From: Acidobacteriota bacterium
GTDB lineage: Bacteria > Acidobacteriota > Thermoanaerobaculia > Gp7-AA8 > JAHWKK01
Direction: 5' to 3'
DNA: 64,000 nucleotides
NCBI GenBank assembly: GCA_019347945.1
Contig: JAHWKK010000021.1
Coordinates: forward strand, 1 to 64,000
Positions 17,562 through 27,091 of the stretch are shown in pieces. The notes beneath the pieces were generated by a model that worked only from the letters and a program-made list of their open reading frames with translations, was not told the origin of the DNA and ran no database searches. The stretch's first letter is position 1. Every line of letters begins with the position of its first letter. A program made the translations under genes and the position numbers.

Positions 17562-20032
17562 AGAACCCAGCTCGTCCCGAACAGAAGGATTCCAAGGAGC
17601 GAAGCCGGCCACGCATCGCGCCCGATTCGCCGCCGCAACTCCACGCTGTGATCTCCCGGCGGCACCGGCACTCCTGCGAACAGTCCATTGATGAGGAGCG
17701 GCTCGACGATTCGCCCATCCATTTCCACACGGAGATCTTCGTTGACCTTCTCGGAGGTCGTGAGAAGGAAGCCGCCGGAAGAGCCGACTTCGATCAGCGC
17801 CCCACTGCTCGATCGTTCGACGATCCGGAACCGCGCGGTTCGCTTGGAAAGTGGAACATCCTCGAGCTCGTAATGAGCAACGTCCTCAATCTGCGTCGTT
17901 CGCCCGAAGTCGAAGGTCCGGTCGTCGAGCACCTCGCGGATCGGCCGGCGGTCGAGACGCCACGTCGCTCGATATCTGGGCAGTGCCGTACTTCTCGAGA
18001 AGACCCGGGCCTGATCGAACGTCCGCTGAAGCGTCACACCGCCATACAACCGGCCGGTCAGAATTCGCTCATCCGCATCTGTGACGATCTCGATGCAGCC
18101 ATCCGGCGCGGAGACGCGGACCAGTAACGCTTGGCCTGGCCGTATCTCGTCGGGAACCCCGAGCTGAACACGATCGTGAGCCTCGAGATCGCGTCCGGCA
18201 AGTCTGATCGAATCGACGACTTCGCCCGTCTCCGGAACGACCGTGACAATCTTCAGATGGCACGGCGCAGCCTCGCGCTGCCGGCGATAGAGAATCTCGA
18301 AACCGGTGATCGACTCGTCCATGACGATCAGTCGCTCGGGACTCAGCGCCCCGTCGATCGATCCGAAGGGCGTCGGGCGGGTCATTCCCTCCTCGATCCG
18401 CCAGCGGAGAATGTCGATCGGTGGAGGCTCGACGAAATGGGTCACTCCCAGCAGATCGAGAACCGGATGATCGATGTCCGCCGTGAGCGCGTTGACCGTC
18501 GTCACCGTTCCCGCACGCACCGTCTCCGGGTCGACCCGTTCGAGCATCGATCGATACAGACTCTCCGATGCCCACTGACTTCGGACGTCCTCGACGCCGA
18601 AGATCTGCGCCGAGTTCGGCATGAGCCAGAAAAACATCGGAAGGACTCGCTCGCCGGACGCTTCGAGAAGGTACTCGATCGATGGATCGGAGGGAACCTC
18701 GGCGACCTCGGGCGTGACGAATGGATAGAAAGCCCCGGCGAAGAGGGCGAGCTCGACCGCAACGATCGACACGACGAGAATCGTCAGGAGTTGCCTCCGC
18801 CGGGGAGGCAACCACGCCGCGAACTTCATCATCCCCGCTGCCGCCAGAAATCCGACCGCCAGCGGTACGAGAACTTTCAGACGCGTCAGCGGCGAAAAGT
18901 TCATGCCGGGGAGTCTCTCGATCAGAGCTGCCACGGGTGTCCCGAACATCGCAGCGATGACGACGGCCAGGAAGAGGAGCCAGAAGATAGTATGACGTGA
19001 ACGGCTAAGGATACCGAGAATCGACAAGCCGAGAGCAGCGACGCCGACGTAGATGGTGGCCTCGATGAAATTGTTCGCGGTGCCGAGGTTCTCGACTCCG
19101 CTCCAGTTTCTCGCCATGGGAGAGCCCGCATAGAACGGCCGAACGAAGCCGAGCAGATGCGACCATGGAAAGAAGATGCTCCCCGCGAAATCCTCCCTCA
19201 TCTCCAGATATGCCGTCCGGCTCAGAAACCTGATGAACGGCAGAAGCGCGGGGGAGACGATCAGGAATGCCGTCACCGCCGCAACGACGCATCTCGCCGT
19301 CTCTTTCCAGGCCACGCGTCGAGCTCTGATCGACTTCAGCGTCCAGTAGCCGATCGAAACGTAAAGCCCGTAAAGGATCGCGGCGGGATATCCGCTCAGA
19401 AGAAGAGTGATTCCGAGCAGCACGAGCGCAGGGAACGAGTTTTTCTTCCCGCGGTACATCCGCGCGATCATCCACAGCAGGGCGGGAAAGATGACCGTGG
19501 CATTGGTCATCTGCCAGAGCAACAGAACGGAAGTGGCTCCGGCCGCCGCGATCACCAGCGCTCCGACCGTCGCGCCCGCCCGGCTGAGCTGCTCCTCCCG
19601 CAACCAGCCATAGGCGAAACCAAATGCGAGGATCAGCTTCAAAAAGACGATCAGCTGAAAGAAAAGCGATGGAGGCGCAAGCGAAGGAATCAGGATGATC
19701 GGAGTCAGAACCGCGGAGGCGGCCGAGCCCCAGCCCGGTACCCCGGAAGCGATGTAGGGATTCCAGTGAAAAGACGCGAGGTCTCTCCGAAGCATACGGG
19801 CCATCGGATAGTAGGCAAGAGGGGGGTCGTGGATCTGCGGATTTTGTGCTTCGACGGGATTTTCGCCGACCCACGGCTCGTAGTTTCCATAGACGTCGTT
19901 CGGCGAGAGAACTCGATCCATGAAGATCGTCGGGAAGAAGACAACCCCGAGGAGAATCATCAGCCCGAACATCGGGATCCATGCGGGCTCTCCGGCGGGA
20001 GTGGGCTCGGTCTCGTCGGCGCTGCTCACCAT
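17522..20032 (-). CDS. YfhO-like polytopic membrane protein
   Basis: The 836-residue protein has a long N-terminal set of hydrophobic segments (about residues 15-480) and a soluble beta-rich C-terminal part ending in a final membrane segment. LSPNDVYGNYEPW near the N-terminus and the LQRTFDQARVFSRSTALPRYRATW region are typical of bacterial YfhO/oligosaccharyl-transfer-like membrane proteins implicated in glycosylation of cell-envelope polymers. Catalytic detail cannot be read from sequence. The minus-strand ATG at 20032 has TAAGAT nine bases upstream. The 3' end overlaps the convergent methyltransferase by 40 bases. Confidence 0.75.
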   Translation of the reverse strand: MVSSADETEPTPAGEPAWIPMFGLMILLGVVFFPTIFMDRVLSPNDVYGNYEPWVGENPVEAQNPQIHDPPLAYYPMARMLRRDLASFHWNPYIASGVPGWGSAASAVLTPIILIPSLAPPSLFFQLIVFLKLILAFGFAYGWLREEQLSRAGATVGALVIAAAGATSVLLLWQMTNATVIFPALLWMIARMYRGKKNSFPALVLLGITLLLSGYPAAILYGLYVSIGYWTLKSIRARRVAWKETARCVVAAVTAFLIVSPALLPFIRFLSRTAYLEMREDFAGSIFFPWSHLLGFVRPFYAGSPMARNWSGVENLGTANNFIEATIYVGVAALGLSILGILSRSRHTIFWLLFLAVVIAAMFGTPVAALIERLPGMNFSPLTRLKVLVPLAVGFLAAAGMMKFAAWLPPRRRQLLTILVVSIVAVELALFAGAFYPFVTPEVAEVPSDPSIEYLLEASGERVLPMFFWLMPNSAQIFGVEDVRSQWASESLYRSMLERVDPETVRAGTVTTVNALTADIDHPVLDLLGVTHFVEPPPIDILRWRIEEGMTRPTPFGSIDGALSPERLIVMDESITGFEILYRRQREAAPCHLKIVTVVPETGEVVDSIRLAGRDLEAHDRVQLGVPDEIRPGQALLVRVSAPDGCIEIVTDADERILTGRLYGGVTLQRTFDQARVFSRSTALPRYRATWRLDRRPIREVLDDRTFDFGRTTQIEDVAHYELEDVPLSKRTARFRIVERSSSGALIEVGSSGGFLLTTSEKVNEDLRVEMDGRIVEPLLINGLFAGVPVPPGDHSVELRRRIGRDAWPASLLGILLFGTSWVLYRSNLRATKMNW

Positions 20033-20041
20033 TGGCCGCTC

Positions 20042-20047
20042 ATCTTA
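20042..20047 (-). promoter_or_regulatory. -10-like element for the YfhO-like gene
   Basis: The minus strand reads TAAGAT nine bases upstream of the ATG at 20032, with no ribosome-binding sequence between them. It is another instance of the leaderless arrangement. No -35 could be assigned. Confidence 0.35.
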
Positions 20048-20067
20048 ACTCGCGCGATTTGACGGCG

Positions 20068-21015
20068 ATGCCGCGCTCGCGCAACCATCCGGTCGTGACA
20101 CCCCACCGAATCATCCTGGCAGCCAAGCCCGATCCAGCCTTCATCGATCTCGTCGGAGACGACCCGAGATTCGTTCTCGAGGATCACTCCGAGACACCGG
20201 ATCTGGGGGAAGTTCTGCCGGGAGCTTCCGTCCTCGTCACCCGGTCTCACGTGCGCATCGGCGAATCGCAACTCACGAGGGCGGGAGAGCTCCGCCTCAT
20301 TCTTCAGGGGACGAGCGGGATCGACAATCTCGACGTTTCCGCCGCGAAAATGAGAGGGATCTCGGTGGTCACCGTTCCGGGAGCGAACGCGAATGCAGTC
20401 GCCGAGGCGGTGATCGGGGTGATCATCACTCTCACCCGGTCGATGAGGTCCTACGACTCGACGATGCGCGCCGGTTCATGGGACCGCGCCGGCTGCGCTG
20501 GAAAGCGCGAGCTTCGGTCTCAGTCGGTAGGAATCATCGGCCTCGGAAGAGTCGGCTCGCGACTGGCTCTTCTCCTTCGACCCTTTGGATGCCGCGTTTC
20601 CGCTTTCGATCCGTACATCGACTCGGGCCACTTCGACGAGCTCGGAGTCGAACGGCGAACCGAGCTCGATGAGCTTCTCGCCCGTTCGGATGTAGTCTCG
20701 TTTCACGTTCCGCTCACTGAAGAGACGAACGGGATGGTCACGCGAGACCGGCTCCAGCTGCTTCCGCCGGGATCCGTGCTGATCAACACCAGCCGCGGAG
20801 CCGTCGTCGACTACCAGGATCTGGTCCAGAGTCTCGATGCCGGTCGACTGTCGGCCGCATGGGTCGACGTCTTCGACGCAGAGCCTCCTGACTTTTCGAC
20901 CCTCCCCCATCATCCGAATCTGTTGATGACCCCGCACATCGCCGGCTGCACGAAGGAGGCCCGCGACGAAATCGGCGAAACGATGTATCGAGCTCTGATC
21001 GAACACTTCAAGTGA
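20068..21015 (+). CDS. D-3-phosphoglycerate dehydrogenase-like 2-hydroxyacid dehydrogenase
   Basis: The 315-residue NAD-dependent D-isomer dehydrogenase has the nucleotide motif VGIIGLGRVGSRLALLLRPFG, the substrate arginine in NTSRGAVVDYQDLV, the acidic DVFDAEPP segment and the catalytic histidine in TPHIAGCTKEA. It lacks the regulatory ACT domain of classical SerA and is shorter, so it may act on another 2-hydroxy acid (glycerate, hydroxypyruvate or similar). The ATG at 20068 is preferred over the in-frame upstream start; no clear ribosome site is visible. It lies 23 bases before the symporter gene on the same strand. Confidence 0.86.
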   Translation: MPRSRNHPVVTPHRIILAAKPDPAFIDLVGDDPRFVLEDHSETPDLGEVLPGASVLVTRSHVRIGESQLTRAGELRLILQGTSGIDNLDVSAAKMRGISVVTVPGANANAVAEAVIGVIITLTRSMRSYDSTMRAGSWDRAGCAGKRELRSQSVGIIGLGRVGSRLALLLRPFGCRVSAFDPYIDSGHFDELGVERRTELDELLARSDVVSFHVPLTEETNGMVTRDRLQLLPPGSVLINTSRGAVVDYQDLVQSLDAGRLSAAWVDVFDAEPPDFSTLPHHPNLLMTPHIAGCTKEARDEIGETMYRALIEHFK

Positions 21016-21026
21016 GGCGTGTCGGG

Positions 21027-21032
21027 TAGAAT
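21027..21032 (+). promoter_or_regulatory. -10 element for the dicarboxylate symporter gene
   Basis: TAGAAT (five of six consensus positions) lies six bases upstream of the ATG at 21039 in the 23-base gap after the dehydrogenase gene. There is no Shine-Dalgarno sequence, so a leaderless mRNA start at or next to the ATG is likely. No -35 is apparent, as the upstream region is coding. Confidence 0.5.
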
Positions 21033-21038
21033 CGCCTC

Positions 21039-22295
21039 ATGAGCAAGCGAGCCAGCAATTTCATTCTGATCGGCATCGTCGTGGGGATCATCCTCGCTTT
21101 CCTCGGGGTCTGGCTTTTCGGGGAAGCGATGACATCGGTCCAATGGCTCGGTGACCTGTTTCTCACGGCGCTCAAGATGATCATCATTCCCCTGGTGGTC
21201 GCCTCGATGATCGTCGGCATCACGGGTCTCGGAGACGTCCGGAAGATTGGAAGACTCGGAGGCTCCACGATCCTCTACTACGCCATCACGACCGGCATCG
21301 CGGTGATGCTGGGGCTATTTCTCGTCCAGCTGATCCAGCCCGGTCTCGGCATGGAGATGGGAGCGGACGTCCCCGATCGTGTGGCCGGCAAATCGGAAAT
21401 CGGGTTTACCGACATCATTCTTTCGTTCGTCTCACCCAACATCATGCAGGCGATGGCGAACATGGATATTCTGCCGGTCATCCTGTTTTCGCTGGTATTC
21501 GGTGCCGTTCTGACGACGATCGGTCCGGTCGGCGAACCGGTCATCGCCTTCTTTCGAGGAGTGAACGAGACGATCATGCGGATAGTCGAGCTGCTGATGC
21601 TTTTCGCTCCCGTCGGTGTTTTCGGTCTGGTGGCCGGGAGGTTCGGCGAAGCAGGAGATCTCGGAGTAATGATCGGCGGACTCGGAAAATACATGTTCAC
21701 CGTCATCCTCGGGCTCGGCATCCATGGACTCATCATCCTTCCCCTCATTCTCTGGTTTTTCGCACGGCGCAATCCCTACAGGTACATGTACAACATGTCG
21801 CCGGCTCTGCTGACGGCGTTCTCTACCGCCTCATCCTCCGCGACGCTCCCGCTGACGATCGAGCAGGTCGAGGAGAAGAACCGTGTCTCGCGAAAGGCCG
21901 CCTATTTCGTCCTTCCGCTCGGGGCTACGATCAACATGGACGGAACCGCCCTCTATGAAGCGGTCGCGGCGATGTTCATCGCGCAGGCCGCCGGAATTCA
22001 CATGAGCGGGGCGGAACAGATCATCGTCTTTCTGACGGCAACGCTCGCCGCAATCGGAGCCGCCGGCATTCCGGAGGCAGGACTCGTCACGATGGTCATC
22101 GTTCTCAACGCGGTTGGGTTGCCGCTGGAAGGTATCGGCCTGATCCTCGCCGTCGACTGGCTTCTCGACCGGTTCCGGACGACCGTCAATGTCTGGGGCG
22201 ATGCCTCGGGAGCCGGTGTGATCGACGCCGTCGTGGTCAGGAAAATGGAGGCTGCGGGTCTGGTCGCGGAACCGATCCATCGACCGGAAGTGTGA
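21039..22295 (+). CDS. Dicarboxylate/amino acid:cation symporter (DAACS family)
   Basis: The 418-residue transporter belongs to the GltP/DctA/excitatory-transporter family. It has eight membrane segments, the serine-rich re-entrant loop (STASSSATLPLTIEQVEE) and the TM7 motif GATINMDGTALYEAV that binds sodium and substrate. AGIPEAGLVTMVIVL matches the second re-entrant loop. Substrate could be glutamate, aspartate, a C4-dicarboxylate or serine/threonine. Its C-terminal 59 bases overlap the 3' end of the convergent kinase gene. Confidence 0.92.
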   Translation: MSKRASNFILIGIVVGIILAFLGVWLFGEAMTSVQWLGDLFLTALKMIIIPLVVASMIVGITGLGDVRKIGRLGGSTILYYAITTGIAVMLGLFLVQLIQPGLGMEMGADVPDRVAGKSEIGFTDIILSFVSPNIMQAMANMDILPVILFSLVFGAVLTTIGPVGEPVIAFFRGVNETIMRIVELLMLFAPVGVFGLVAGRFGEAGDLGVMIGGLGKYMFTVILGLGIHGLIILPLILWFFARRNPYRYMYNMSPALLTAFSTASSSATLPLTIEQVEEKNRVSRKAAYFVLPLGATINMDGTALYEAVAAMFIAQAAGIHMSGAEQIIVFLTATLAAIGAAGIPEAGLVTMVIVLNAVGLPLEGIGLILAVDWLLDRFRTTVNVWGDASGAGVIDAVVVRKMEAAGLVAEPIHRPEV

Positions 22296-25200
22296 TGCTG
22301 ATCCGGAGTCCCGGATTGGTGTTCTCGGCCCTGATCGTACCGCCGTGTCGCTCGATGATCTTGCGGGCGTTCGCAAGCCCCAGACCGGTCCCTCCGCTTT
22401 TGGTCGAGAAATAGGGATCGAAAATCTTCGAAAGGTACTCCTCCGGCACCCCTGGCCCATCATCCTCGACACAGATCTCGACCAGTTCGTCGTCGAGTCG
22501 CCTCGCTTTCAATCTGACCGGAGTGTCGCTGCCGGTTGCGTGGAGCGCGTTTTCGATCAGATTGATGACGGCCCGCTGCAGCGACGCAGGGTCGCCTCGA
22601 AGCGAAGATGGAAGACCTTCCGCCTCCAGATCGACTCTCAGACGGTTCCCCGTGTTGTAGCCGCTGGCAATCTGCTCGAGCAGGACAGCCGGGGCCGTTT
22701 CACGAAACGAAGATTCCTCGTTCGCCGAATACTCACCAAACGCGCGTGAGGTCTCCCTCAGGGTCTCAACCTGACGAAGGATGTTCCGGCTGCCCGACCG
22801 AACCGCCTCGCGAAGATTCTCGTCCTCCCGGTCCGCGAGGTTCTCGAGATGCTCCGCAGTCAGCTGGATCGGGGTGAGCGGGTTCTTGATGTCGTGTGCG
22901 ACCTGCCGGGCCATCTCCGCCCAGGCTTTGAGCCGGTTCGACCGCACGATGTCGGTCACATCCTCGATGATGACCATCCGTTCGCTGGACGCAGGAAGGC
23001 CGATGGTCGATATCTGAAAACTTCGGTCTTCGTCCGCCTTTCGCACGATCAGCTCGATGAACATCCGGGGAGTCGCGGACGGCTCCTCGAGAACTGCGGC
23101 GAAGGGTGATTGCCGGATCGCTTCACCATCGGGCCTGCCGTCGAACAGGCGTTCTGCGGCGGCATTGAACTCGAGCACGTCGGCGTGCTCGTCGAGCAGC
23201 ACGACAGCCGCGTCGATGTTCTGAATCAGCGTTCTCAATCGGTCCCTCTGGAGTCGAAGATCGCCCTGCTGGGCTCCGATCGATCGCGCCATTTCGTCGA
23301 AGGTCGTGGCGAGGACGCGAAAATCCGGATCGGAAGGGGGGGAGATCGCAGGACTCAGGTTTCCTCTTCCGATCTGCCGGGCGGCGTCGGCCAGCTCCCC
23401 GACCGGACGCGAGATCGATCGCGCCACCCAGCCCGAGATCAGGGCGGCAATCGTCAGAATAGCCACGACGAGCAGTGACAGGTTCGTGGAGAGGTCGTCG
23501 ATCTGTTCATCGATCTCCTTCGCCTGCACCACCAACGGCAGCCCCAATACCCAATCCTCTCCAGGAACGACGGCCATGGGGCTGTAGATCTCCGCGTAGT
23601 CGCGCTCACGCACACGATGAACTTCGAGAAGCGACTGTGCACCCTCGAACACGATCGCGGAGTAAACGGACCCGGGGAGAATCGAGGGCTCGACCCGTGC
23701 GGTGAACAGATCTCTTCGGCTCGATGCCGCGAGCCGCCCGTCACGGAACAGGTGGAGGTCGTGTCCAACGACGCCTGCGAGCCACTCGAGTATGGAGTCG
23801 TCGAGAGCGAGCTCCGGCTCGAGATCGGTCCGTGATCCCAGGTAGTCCTCCATCACACGCTGCGCGGCATCGAGGGCGTCCTGGCCGCGGAAGAGAAACT
23901 CTTCTTCGAACCGGTCGGCGACCGTGACTCGAAGGAAAATCCCGATTGCAAGAAAGGGGACGATCACGACCAGCGCCATCGCCGCGGAAAGTCTCGCCTG
24001 AAATCTGACGCCCGAAAGTCGGAGCGAGCCGACACCTCCCAGCCGTTCCGTCAGCGCCGGCGCTGAAAACAGAAGAACCAGCACCAGGGCCCACATTGCG
24101 AGAGATCCCGCTCTGCGCATCTCGTCACCCGCCGAGCTCACCTGAACGGGGAAGGCATAGAGCGCTTCGGTCCCTTCGCGAAGATAGACGTCGACATTCT
24201 GGGGAGCCGAGGCTCTCGCCCATACTGACTCGCCCGGCTCGAGATGACGCGAGTAATAGAACGCACTCCGCGCGAGTCTGAAGCCCGGAGGGGACGCTGG
24301 ATTGCCGGAAGCATCGAAGATCGTATGTCGGAGCGCTCTCTCGGCGGCTGCGAGAAGGGGGTCGTGCTCTTCACTGTAATACTCGTAGTAGGGATCCTGC
24401 CCCACCGGTGTGGGTCCCCCGATCGGATCGGCAATCACCACCCTCGCCTCGCCGACGAGGTCGCCGGACCGGACGACCGGGACATGCCGCTCGACCACGT
24501 ACATCCCCTCGAGCTCGGCTTCGGAGGCCGTCCCGAACCGGCTTACTCTCCGACCCGTCAGATCGCGGATCTCGATGCTCGACGGAGTACCCAGCCTGGC
24601 AAGGGTGCTCTCGCGCCATACCGCCCAGGCGAGATCTTCAGGAAATTTCGCGTTTCTCCCCTCCGGCACATGAGGCGTGATGTCGACCTTCTCGATCCGT
24701 TCGATCGTCGTCTCCACAATTCTTCCCAGCTGTCCGCTCTCCCCCATGACCAGCGGAGCCCGGACCTCGCTGACCACACGCCGCGCCGCCTCCGCATCGA
24801 ACAAGGCCACCCCAGGTGAGATGAGCAGCGCGATCACGACCGCTCTGGTGATTCGCAGCCTCGCCCCATCCCGTCTGATCGCCGAGGTCAGAATGTTGCC
24901 GAGAATGCAGATCGCCATCATCACGATCAGCGCTCTTCCTGTCACGGTCGAAGGCCGGGCCAGATAGAACGTCAGGAGCAGAGCGCCCGCGCAGACGACC
25001 GCATAAAGAAGACGCCGGCGGTTCGTGTCGAGTCCCGGCCACCGCCTCACCAGGAGCATCCCCAGAAGGACCAGCGAAAGGGTCAGAAGACTCTGCGAGA
25101 CGGATTCGGGAAGGATGTGCTCGGGAATTGACGAAATCCTCGAGTTCAGAATCAGATTCCGGACGAACTGAACCAGCAGCGGAACACCGACGACCGTGAA

Positions 25201-26118
25201 GACGACCGCCAGGGCGACGGAGTGGCGGCGCGGCACATACCGGACCAGAAGACTTCCGAGGGCCAGGATGACTCCCGCAGTGAGAAACAGGTCGAATGGT
25301 GAGCGGGAAAAAATGCCGAGCGCCCGCGACGCGTAATGGGAGTACCCGAACACCCCGGGATCGGCGTGCGAACCGGCAATCTCGAGGGCGACGAGCCGCC
25401 CTGCGACAATCAGCCCCGCCATCGCGAGGACCGCAGGAATCCCGAGCCGGGTCCTGCGTCCAAGCCAGCCGAGCCACGCCGCGATTCCCCAGAAGAATCC
25501 CGTCACCAGAAGCGGCGCCAGCCGCACACTGCTTCCGGACGGCCGATCGGGAGCTCTGACCGCGTAGATCGGCGGAGCACCCTCCCAGAGGCTCAGTTTC
25601 AGAATCCGACCCTTTTCACCCTCGACGGCTGCGCGTGACGAGGCAATCCGCTCGATCCTTCCGTGCAGCCGCAGCGAGAGCAGATCATCCGGACGTTGAA
25701 GATCCGCTGAGGAAGAGACGATCACCCGCATACCGGACTCGGGCGCCGTGCCTACCGCGTTCAGATGAACTCGGGTCGCCTCGAAGCACAACCGACTGCA
25801 TCCTGCCGGAGGAAGGTCACCCCACCAGGCCAGAAGCTCCCCGCGCGCCGAGAGAACCTCGACTCCCGTTCGACCGGTCTGGGGAAGGGTGGCGAGGATT
25901 CGGAACAGTCCCTCTCGGGAGCTCGCGTCGCTCACGCGCTCCAGCAGGAGCTGCGCTTCGCGGTCGATCCCGGCGGCGCGGTCCCGGATATCGTGGACCA
26001 GCGCCGCTTCGAGATCGGCCTGGACATTGTCGGTCGCACACACGGTCAGCAAAGCGACCCCGAGCACGCCGACGATACTCAATCGCACCGGCCACCCCGC
26101 CTCCCCTTCACTCGCCAC
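22237..26118 (-). CDS. Large NtrY-like sensor histidine kinase
   Basis: At 1293 residues this is unusually long. A large N-terminal region (about residues 1-480) holds many hydrophobic segments and extracytoplasmic stretches. A second membrane pair brackets another external domain (about 690-900). HAMP follows near 905, PAS near 970 (VVLLDEHADVLEFNAAAER), and the H-box ARQVAHDIKNPLTPIQLT near 1080, which is the NtrY/NtrB-type sequence. The ATPase domain has NLIENALHATG, DDGPGVPEEYL and GGTGLGLANARKI. No response regulator gene is adjacent. It starts six bases after a small exported-protein gene, so they form an operon. Confidence 0.9.
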   Translation of the reverse strand: MASEGEAGWPVRLSIVGVLGVALLTVCATDNVQADLEAALVHDIRDRAAGIDREAQLLLERVSDASSREGLFRILATLPQTGRTGVEVLSARGELLAWWGDLPPAGCSRLCFEATRVHLNAVGTAPESGMRVIVSSSADLQRPDDLLSLRLHGRIERIASSRAAVEGEKGRILKLSLWEGAPPIYAVRAPDRPSGSSVRLAPLLVTGFFWGIAAWLGWLGRRTRLGIPAVLAMAGLIVAGRLVALEIAGSHADPGVFGYSHYASRALGIFSRSPFDLFLTAGVILALGSLLVRYVPRRHSVALAVVFTVVGVPLLVQFVRNLILNSRISSIPEHILPESVSQSLLTLSLVLLGMLLVRRWPGLDTNRRRLLYAVVCAGALLLTFYLARPSTVTGRALIVMMAICILGNILTSAIRRDGARLRITRAVVIALLISPGVALFDAEAARRVVSEVRAPLVMGESGQLGRIVETTIERIEKVDITPHVPEGRNAKFPEDLAWAVWRESTLARLGTPSSIEIRDLTGRRVSRFGTASEAELEGMYVVERHVPVVRSGDLVGEARVVIADPIGGPTPVGQDPYYEYYSEEHDPLLAAAERALRHTIFDASGNPASPPGFRLARSAFYYSRHLEPGESVWARASAPQNVDVYLREGTEALYAFPVQVSSAGDEMRRAGSLAMWALVLVLLFSAPALTERLGGVGSLRLSGVRFQARLSAAMALVVIVPFLAIGIFLRVTVADRFEEEFLFRGQDALDAAQRVMEDYLGSRTDLEPELALDDSILEWLAGVVGHDLHLFRDGRLAASSRRDLFTARVEPSILPGSVYSAIVFEGAQSLLEVHRVRERDYAEIYSPMAVVPGEDWVLGLPLVVQAKEIDEQIDDLSTNLSLLVVAILTIAALISGWVARSISRPVGELADAARQIGRGNLSPAISPPSDPDFRVLATTFDEMARSIGAQQGDLRLQRDRLRTLIQNIDAAVVLLDEHADVLEFNAAAERLFDGRPDGEAIRQSPFAAVLEEPSATPRMFIELIVRKADEDRSFQISTIGLPASSERMVIIEDVTDIVRSNRLKAWAEMARQVAHDIKNPLTPIQLTAEHLENLADREDENLREAVRSGSRNILRQVETLRETSRAFGEYSANEESSFRETAPAVLLEQIASGYNTGNRLRVDLEAEGLPSSLRGDPASLQRAVINLIENALHATGSDTPVRLKARRLDDELVEICVEDDGPGVPEEYLSKIFDPYFSTKSGGTGLGLANARKIIERHGGTIRAENTNPGLRISITLPVDGSVPRPDPQPPFS

Positions 26119-26124
26119 ACGGGT

Positions 26125-26550
26125 TTACTGCAGCGAGCGAATCGAAGCGACGTACCAACGGTCGTCGCGGCTCTGAAGCGTGATGTGGACCTCCCGCGTC
26201 TGGGCGCTGTTCTCGATCTGGACTGACCATCGGCCATTGATGTGATACTGGTTCTGAGCACTCACTTTACGAGCATTCATCACTTCGAAACCAGTCGGAA
26301 CCGCGCGGCTGAACAGCTCGTCGAGGACATACGACGCCTGATCGCGCCCGAAGAAGCCGGATTCGTTCACAAGCCCGGGAAACTCGAGCATCACCTGGTC
26401 TCCGATTCCGTTTACGATCGGATGGCTCTCCCCACGCTCGAACCCTCGTGTCAGGCTCGAGACCGCCAGGTCCAGCTCACGGAAACCATCCGCGTGCGCA
26501 GCAACTGCTGCGACGAGAGCGACGATAAACAACAGGCTCTTTTTACGCAT
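26125..26550 (-). CDS. Small exported protein, DUF4783-like
   Basis: The 141-residue product has a clear signal peptide (MRKKSLLFIVALVAAVAAHA) and a compact NTF2-like mature domain: an alpha-helical start (SSLTRGFERGESHPIV), a FFGRDQASYVLDELF segment and a C-terminal strand ending DDRWYVASIRSL. This pattern resembles DUF4783, a periplasmic family. A GGAGG ribosome site precedes the ATG. The gene lies six bases upstream of the NtrY-like kinase and so may supply a periplasmic partner for its sensing domain (inference). Confidence 0.7.
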   Translation of the reverse strand: MRKKSLLFIVALVAAVAAHADGFRELDLAVSSLTRGFERGESHPIVNGIGDQVMLEFPGLVNESGFFGRDQASYVLDELFSRAVPTGFEVMNARKVSAQNQYHINGRWSVQIENSAQTREVHITLQSRDDRWYVASIRSLQ

Positions 26551-26689
26551 TCGAGGCTTCCTCCTTCACTGCACAACCATTCGTGCCGCATGCCTATTCT
26601 AATTTACAAAATAACTCATGTTTCTGGAATAGTTTACGGCGGAAGCGCGCGTTCGACGCCGATCCTCGACCGACCTCTGCCGAAGACAA
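26551..26689. other. AT-rich divergent spacer
   Basis: The spacer between the exported-protein gene and the ArsR-type gene is notably AT-rich around 26590-26640 compared with its surroundings. On the minus strand it includes TAGAAT and TAAATT hexamers that may serve as -10 for the exported-protein/kinase operon. No gene is seen in it. Confidence 0.4.
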
Positions 26690-26724
26690 TTGTCCTGATC
26701 AAGGGTCGGGAATAGATCAATCTA
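26690..26724 (+). promoter_or_regulatory. Promoter and candidate operator of the ArsR-type gene
   Basis: TTGTCC (26690-26695) and TAGATC (26713-26718) with a 17-base spacer form a plausible promoter. The -10 lies inside a palindrome TAGATCAATCTA (26713-26724), and a second interrupted repeat TGCATT...AATGCA spans 26725-26745. Binding of an ArsR-family dimer there would block RNA polymerase, consistent with autorepression. The assignment rests on symmetry and position only. Confidence 0.45.
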
Positions 26725-26737
26725 TGCATTATTGTGC

Positions 26738-27091
26738 ATGAATGCAATGAATGACTCATGCCGCCCATTCGATGTCGAATCCGCTGCCGAGATGCTTCGC
26801 GCCCTCGCCGAGCCGAACCGGCTGCGACTGATCGCGGGGATGACCAGCGACGATACGGGGGGTGCGCCGGTCGGTAGTCTCGCCGAGTGCTGCTCGATCG
26901 ACCTTTCGGTCGTATCCCGCCATCTCAAAGCCCTCAGGGAAGCAGGGCTGGTCTCGTCCGAGAAACTCGGGCGGGAGGTCCGCTACTGCTGCAATCGCAA
27001 CGAGGTCGTGGGATTGCTCCGCGATCTCGCCGACTGGATCGAGAACTGCTGCCCCGGACTCGAGGCGGCGGAGAAAGGAGAAGGAACATGA
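26738..27091 (+). CDS. ArsR/SmtB-family metalloregulatory repressor
   Basis: The 117-residue winged-helix protein has the ArsR core: LRALAEPNRLRLIAGM, then the recognition helix SIDLSVVSRHLKALREAGL and the wing SEKLGREVRYCCNRNE. It is rich in vicinal cysteine pairs: ECC just before the recognition helix (the place of the ELCVC arsenic motif), YCC in the wing and NCC near the C-terminus. These suggest As(III), Sb(III) or another thiophilic metal as ligand. Start codons TTG 26732, ATG 26738 and ATG 26747 are all possible and none has a ribosome site. It overlaps a cysteine-rich micro-ORF by four bases. Confidence 0.88.
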   Translation: MNAMNDSCRPFDVESAAEMLRALAEPNRLRLIAGMTSDDTGGAPVGSLAECCSIDLSVVSRHLKALREAGLVSSEKLGREVRYCCNRNEVVGLLRDLADWIENCCPGLEAAEKGEGT

